From contig JAFSNU010000299.1 of assembly GCA_017447325.1 (NCBI GenBank), positions 1 to 7,739 of the forward strand: a DNA stretch of 7,739 nt, in the 5' to 3' direction. The notes below the pieces were generated by a model. It made no database searches and was not told the DNA's origin. It worked only from the letters and a program-made list of their open reading frames with translations. Positions within the stretch are counted from its first letter, which is position 1. Each line of letters starts with the position of its first letter. Shown here piece after piece: positions 4,482 to 7,739 of the stretch. Made by a program: the position numbers and the translations under genes. The DNA comes from Synergistaceae bacterium. Its GTDB lineage: Bacteria > Synergistota > Synergistia > Synergistales > Aminobacteriaceae.

Positions 4482-5002
4482 TTTTTAAATTCTTTGTGCA
4501 GCAGGCTCGGCTGAATGCCGGTATTATTTTGATACTTGCCTTTGTGATCGTATAAATCATAATCGCCATGAATCGTGTGATAATAAATCTGGCAGATCTC
4601 AACGCCCGCGTAAATTCTCACCGGCTGAACGCAGCTTATCTCAAGCGTCCAGTATCCGGCAAAGCCAATGTCGCCGAAGCCGGCCGTCGCGTGAATAAAT
4701 ATTCCAAGTCTTCCGACAGACGAGCGGCCCTCTAACATAGGCACGTATTTATCTGTCTTAGTGTATTCGGCTGTACGTGCAAGATATAATTTGCCGGGCG
4801 TTAAGACAAAGCCCTCAGCCGGAATAATTATTTTCTCGGTCTCGCAAGGCGTCTTCATGTCAAGAACTTTATCTTTATAAACTAAAAGCTCGTTCGAAAG
4901 CGACAAATTATAGCTGTTGGGATTTACGCGCTTCAAGTCAAAGGGCTCGATCACAATTCCGCGCCCCATCTCTCTTATTATCTCTCTGCCTGATATTATC
5001 AT
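4478..5002 (-). CDS. dcd: dCTP deaminase (possibly bifunctional deaminase/dUTPase type)
   Basis: Deaminates dCTP to dUTP on the way to dTMP; some members also hydrolyse dUTP to dUMP. The 174-aa protein carries the trimeric dUTPase-fold signatures: RVNPNSYNLSL (25-35), LEGRSSVGRLGIFIHATAGF (90-109) with the Ser/Arg pair of the active site, DIGFAGYWTLEIS with the catalytic Glu at 121, and GKYQNNTGIQPS near the end (155-166), which closes over the nucleotide. Length is normal. The TAGFxDxGF form is that of Gram-positive, archaeal and bifunctional enzymes rather than E. coli Dcd, and the sequence alone does not settle mono- or bifunctionality. The ATG has no visible Shine-Dalgarno and lies 16 bases past a hairpin. 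It meets the glycosyltransferase gene tail to tail with no terminator between. Confidence 0.93.
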   Translation of the reverse strand: MIISGREIIREMGRGIVIEPFDLKRVNPNSYNLSLSNELLVYKDKVLDMKTPCETEKIIIPAEGFVLTPGKLYLARTAEYTKTDKYVPMLEGRSSVGRLGIFIHATAGFGDIGFAGYWTLEISCVQPVRIYAGVEICQIYYHTIHGDYDLYDHKGKYQNNTGIQPSLLHKEFKN

Positions 5003-5018
5003 GATTTAAATAATAAAC

Positions 5019-5046
5019 ACGGGAAGAATTATAAAACTCTTCCCGT
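5019..5046 (-). terminator. Hairpin between cheR and dcd, likely terminator of cheR-frr-pyrH transcripts
   Basis: ACGGGAAGA (5019-5027) and TCTTCCCGT (5038-5046) form a perfect 9-bp stem with a 10-base loop. On the minus strand the following bases are GTTTATTATTTAAAT, a broken T-run, so termination may be incomplete. On the plus strand it is followed by TAAATTTTAAATT, also weak. It lies 26 bases after the cheR stop and 16 bases before the dcd ATG, so it may limit rather than stop transcription into dcd. Confidence 0.65.
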
Positions 5047-5071
5047 TAAATTTTAAATTAATTTTAATTAA

Positions 5072-5872
5072 TTAATCTTTAGTGTAAAGGAACGGGCCGG
5101 CCGTCTTAAATCCGATCTTCTGATAACCGAAAATCTGTTCAGTCGAGCCTACCAAGAAATACCCGCCCGGTGCTAACGCTCTGAAAAACTTTTCGTACAG
5201 CACGGCCTTTGTCTCGTTAGTGAAATAAATTACGACGTTGCGGCATAAAATTATGTCAAAGCCGGAATTAAAATTGTCTTCGATCATGTTAAAGCGTTTA
5301 AAGCTCACGCGCCTTTTAATATCCTGATTGACCGTATAAGTCTCGCCGTTGTCAGTCGTCGTGAAATATTTCGCTAAATAATCTTTCGGCACGTTAAGTA
5401 ACTGCGCCTTGCGGTAATTTGCCTTTTGAGCCGTCGCAATCGCGCCCTGATCTATATCTCCGGCTAATACCGGGTTCATAGTGTCAAGGCCGCATACCGC
5501 CGATAAAATCGCAAGCGAGTAAGGCTCTTCGCCCGTCGCACAGCCCGCGCTCCATAATTTTAAACGCTTCGTCCCGCGCTTAGAGATAAGCTCCGGAATA
5601 ATTTTGTCGCGAAGCTTCCACCACTGCGAGTCGTTCCTGAAAAATTCAGAGACGTTTATCGTCAAATGATCTAAAAATTCGCGAAGCTTCTTCTCGTCGT
5701 TCTTCATCATCGCGAAATACTCGTCGTAGTTCTTCGCGCCCCAGCGTGCCATAAGCTCGTGCGTGCGCCTGTGAATCTGATCTTTATACGAGTTTAAATC
5801 AATACCGCTGAGCCTTTTAAAATTCTGCTTAAACATCGTGTAGCCCGGCGAATTATAATTTCTCTCTTCCAC
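5072..5872 (-). CDS. cheR: CheR, chemotaxis protein-glutamate O-methyltransferase
   Basis: CheR uses S-adenosylmethionine to methylate glutamates on chemoreceptors, setting receptor sensitivity during adaptation, against the methylesterase CheB. The 266-aa protein has the N-terminal helical CheR domain (FKRLSGIDLNSYKDQIHRR, about 18-36; TINVSEFFRN, 71-80) and the Rossmann methyltransferase domain: SAM motif LWSAGCATGEEPYSLAI (106-122), acidic loop LAGDIDQGAI (136-145), and FDIILCRNVVIYF (205-217). The start is GTG at 5872, chosen because GGGAGG (complement of 5883-5888) lies 10 bases upstream; the next Met is at residue 13 and would cut the domain. It sits 40 bases after frr in the same direction, a translation-factor operon, with no other chemotaxis gene in view. 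Confidence 0.95.
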   Translation of the reverse strand: MEERNYNSPGYTMFKQNFKRLSGIDLNSYKDQIHRRTHELMARWGAKNYDEYFAMMKNDEKKLREFLDHLTINVSEFFRNDSQWWKLRDKIIPELISKRGTKRLKLWSAGCATGEEPYSLAILSAVCGLDTMNPVLAGDIDQGAIATAQKANYRKAQLLNVPKDYLAKYFTTTDNGETYTVNQDIKRRVSFKRFNMIEDNFNSGFDIILCRNVVIYFTNETKAVLYEKFFRALAPGGYFLVGSTEQIFGYQKIGFKTAGPFLYTKD

Positions 5873-5912
5873 TCTCAGTAAGCCTCCCTTTTTAAATTTA
5901 AATTAAATTAAA

Positions 5913-6464
5913 TTAATCTTCTAATACTTCTTTTTCTTTAATTTTATAGATCTCGTCGATCTTCTTAATATAAGAATCGGTAACGTCCTGAACCTCTTTA
6001 GTCAGATTCTTTAAATCATCTTCAGTAATTTCAGACGCCTTTTCCTGCTTCTTTAATATCTCTATCGTGTCGCGCCTGTAATTGCGAATAACTACCCGCG
6101 AGTCCTCGGCCTTCTTAGCCAGAACTTTCGTCAGCTCGACGCGGCGTTCCCGCGTAAGCTCGGGCAGCTTTAATCTTATTACCGTTCCGTCGTTCTGGGG
6201 CGTCATGCCTATGTTTGCCGCTAATATCGCTTTCTCCATCGCTTTTAAACTCGTCCTGTCAAACGGCGCGATCTGAATTACGCGGCCTTCGGGTATAGTG
6301 ACGTTCGCAAGCTGCTTGATAGGCGTCGGCGTACCGTAATACTCGACTTTAATATCATTAACAAGCCCAGGGTGCGCCCGTCCCGTTCTTATCGAAAGAT
6401 AATCGTTCTGCAAAAACGCTATGGCCTTGTCCATGTTCTCTTTCAGAGCTTTTATCTCAGGCAT
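5913..6464 (-). CDS. frr: Ribosome recycling factor
   Basis: RRF splits post-termination ribosomes together with EF-G, freeing subunits and mRNA. The 183-aa length is that of the family. Visible: N-terminal helix MPEIKALKENMDKAIAFL, DYLSIRTGRAHPGLV (21-35) with the conserved RTGRA, the beta domain VEYYGTPTPIKQLANVTIPE (40-59), IAPFDRTSLKAMEKAI, and the long helix ending with RVVIRNYRRD, which carries the ribosome-contacting arginines. A strong AGGGGG ribosome binding site lies 9 bases before ATG. It follows pyrH by 55 bases of nearly pure A/T, the standard order tsf-pyrH-frr found in most bacteria. Confidence 0.98.
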   Translation of the reverse strand: MPEIKALKENMDKAIAFLQNDYLSIRTGRAHPGLVNDIKVEYYGTPTPIKQLANVTIPEGRVIQIAPFDRTSLKAMEKAILAANIGMTPQNDGTVIRLKLPELTRERRVELTKVLAKKAEDSRVVIRNYRRDTIEILKKQEKASEITEDDLKNLTKEVQDVTDSYIKKIDEIYKIKEKEVLED

Positions 6465-6519
6465 AAAAATTTCCCCCTTAATTAAAAATTTTAATTAAAA
6501 ATTAAATTTAAATTTTAAT

Positions 6520-7215
6520 TTACTCTTTAACTTCAGAGCCTATATTTTCATCATGAACTAACGCCTTAACTAAATTGCCCGGCTCGTTCATGTTTAATAC
6601 TAATAATTTAATCTTATTATCGCGGCAAATCGAAAAGGCCGACGCGTCCATGACCTTAATATTATTCTGCAGCGCATAGCTGTAAGTTAAATTAGCTAAA
6701 AATTTAGCGTCTTTATTTTTATTAGGATCACTGTCATAAATGCCTTTTACATTAGTGCCTTTTATAATGCACTCTGCGTTTATCTCAGCCGCTCTCAAGG
6801 CCGAAGTTGTGTCCGTCGAAAAGAACGGATGACCGGTTCCCGCCGCAAATATTACGACTTTGCCGTCCTCAAGCGCGCTTAAAGCTATATCACGCGAATA
6901 TAAATTCGCAATGGGCGGCATGTTCACCGCACTCTGAATTATTGCTTTTACTCCGACTTTCTTTAAAGCGTCCTGCAAGGCCAGCGCGTTAATCACAGTG
7001 CCTAACATTCCCATGTAATCAGCCTGCGTGCGCTCAAGGCCTAACGTCTCGACGTCGCGTCCCCGCAAAATATTGCCGCCGCCGTTCACTATAGCTATCT
7101 CAAGCCCCGCGTCTTTAAGCTCTTTAATCTCAGCCGCAGCGCGTTTAGCTCCGGCAAAATTATCTTCGCCTAAAGCTTCGCCCGAGAGCTTTAATAATAC
7201 ACGCTTATATCTCAT
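6520..7215 (-). CDS. pyrH: UMP kinase
   Basis: Hexameric bacterial UMP kinase of the amino-acid kinase fold: phosphorylates UMP to UDP with ATP in pyrimidine synthesis, usually feedback-inhibited by UTP. Motifs: LLKLSGEAL (7-15), NGGGNILRG (44-52), ADYMGMLGTVINALALQ (65-81), FAAGTGHPFFSTDTTSALRA (123-142), KVMDASAFSICRDN (about 191-204). At 231 aa it is about ten residues shorter than usual; the gap lies after GEALGEDNF, where most homologues have an extra loop. The ATG lacks a Shine-Dalgarno and lies 16 bases past the terminator-like hairpin following tsf, so its expression depends on read-through, on a promoter overlapping the hairpin, or on leaderless initiation. Confidence 0.97.
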   Translation of the reverse strand: MRYKRVLLKLSGEALGEDNFAGAKRAAAEIKELKDAGLEIAIVNGGGNILRGRDVETLGLERTQADYMGMLGTVINALALQDALKKVGVKAIIQSAVNMPPIANLYSRDIALSALEDGKVVIFAAGTGHPFFSTDTTSALRAAEINAECIIKGTNVKGIYDSDPNKNKDAKFLANLTYSYALQNNIKVMDASAFSICRDNKIKLLVLNMNEPGNLVKALVHDENIGSEVKE

Positions 7216-7230
7216 AATTATTTAATTTAA

Positions 7231-7266
7231 CAAAAACTCCGGCGCCTAATTACAATAACGCCGGAG
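7231..7266 (-). terminator. Terminator or attenuator hairpin between tsf and pyrH
   Basis: On the minus strand CTCCGGCG (7266-7259) pairs with CGCCGGAG (7244-7237), a perfect 8-bp GC-rich stem with a 14-base loop, followed at once by TTTTTG (7236-7231). It begins 18 bases after the tsf stop. It would end most rpsB-tsf type messages and let only part through to pyrH-frr-cheR. Confidence 0.85.
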
Positions 7267-7284
7267 CATTTTAAAATTTTTAAA

Positions 7285-7739
7285 TTATTCGCCGATTGCA
7301 AATCTCGCGAAACGTTTAATAACGATATTCTCGCCGAGCTTCGCGATTAAAGACGTAACTAAGTCCTTAATCTTCTTGTCGGCATCTCTAATATATTCCT
7401 GCTCAAGCAGGCAGTTCGTCTCGTAATATTTGCGAAGCTTGCCCTCGATAATTTTATCAAGCCTGTCCGCCGGCTTGCCCTCGTCGATAAGCTGCTGCCT
7501 ATAAACATCGCGCTCACGGTTTAAAACTTCTTCCGGCACTTCTTCCGGCACTAAATATAACGGATTAGCCGCAGCGATCTGCATTGCAACTTCATGGCCA
7601 AGCTCGTTAAACTCGTCAGTCTTCGCGACAAAGTCGGTCTCACTGTTAATTTCAACCATTGCGCCGATCTTCGCATTGCTGTGAATGTACGTGAAAATAC
7701 GTCCGTCGCTGGCCGTGCGCTCAGCTTTCTTAGCAGCCT
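7285..7739 (-). CDS. tsf: Elongation factor Ts, 5' end cut by window
   Basis: EF-Ts exchanges GDP for GTP on EF-Tu. The frame is open to the window edge; 150 residues are visible. The first visible part reads AAKKAERTASDGRIFTYIHS and then NAKIGAMVEINSETDFVAKT, which holds the family signature (YIH...G.MVE.N.ETDFVA). Residues upstream of that Met are clearly part of the protein, so the internal Met at 7659 is not the start. The C-terminal part after the signature is short (DEFNELGHEVAMQIAAANPL onward, ending RFAIGE), which is the short EF-Ts type (about 200 aa) rather than the 280-aa E. coli type. The UBA-like N-terminus lies beyond the edge; rpsB is expected upstream. Confidence 0.97.
   Translation of the reverse strand, partial: AAKKAERTASDGRIFTYIHSNAKIGAMVEINSETDFVAKTDEFNELGHEVAMQIAAANPLYLVPEEVPEEVLNRERDVYRQQLIDEGKPADRLDKIIEGKLRKYYETNCLLEQEYIRDADKKIKDLVTSLIAKLGENIVIKRFARFAIGE

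Noticed and set aside
6082..7225. Plus-strand ORFs at 6082-6276, 6807-6992 and 7028-7225
   Set aside because: All lie opposite frr or pyrH, which have unmistakable family motifs; no initiation signals and low-complexity Ser/Arg/Pro translations.

Overview
The window is AT-rich bacterial DNA. Spacers are built almost wholly from AAATTT/TTAATT words, while the coding regions hold islands of higher GC. The block tsf-pyrH-frr with cheR directly behind it, a short-type EF-Ts, larB, a flagellar-type small protein and a polymorphic Rpn nuclease would fit a motile anaerobe, perhaps a gut member of Synergistota. That placement is inference from gene order and style, not a proven assignment.

Layout. 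Minus strand, left: a partial, unusual lspA (signal peptidase II) overlaps the end of larB (nickel-pincer cofactor synthesis). A small nitroreductase lies upstream of larB, behind a hairpin terminator. A divergent AT-rich gap at 1666-1797 separates these from a plus-strand accessory block at 1798-4481. That block holds a 97-aa flagellar/YjfB-like small protein, an Rpn-family PD-(D/E)XK nuclease locus and a GT4 glycosyltransferase whose last codons have slipped out of frame. Minus strand, right: dcd, cheR, frr, pyrH and tsf (partial, running off the right edge) form a convergent housekeeping block.

The most interesting part is the Rpn locus (2153-3327). The nuclease gene has a strong internal Shine-Dalgarno and ATG that would make its C-terminal 73 residues as a separate protein. 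This is the gene-within-gene toxin/antitoxin layout known from E. coli Rpn proteins. Six bases after the nuclease stop lies a second, free-standing C-terminal module of 66 aa. It starts with a 102-bp exact copy of the first module, lacks one 12-bp (ERRG) repeat unit, and carries a quite different tail. The two copies are in frame, so a single crossover between them would swap the tail of the nuclease. A 29-codon ORF with its own good ribosome binding site lies upstream in the same reading frame and ends at an in-frame TAG. The whole stretch 2167-3327 is therefore one frame broken only by two TAGs, the only TAG stops among the window's genes.

A second pattern: larB, dcd and pyrH each start 16-20 bases after a hairpin, with no visible Shine-Dalgarno and almost no room for a promoter. 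The genes not placed this way mostly have clear ribosome binding sites.
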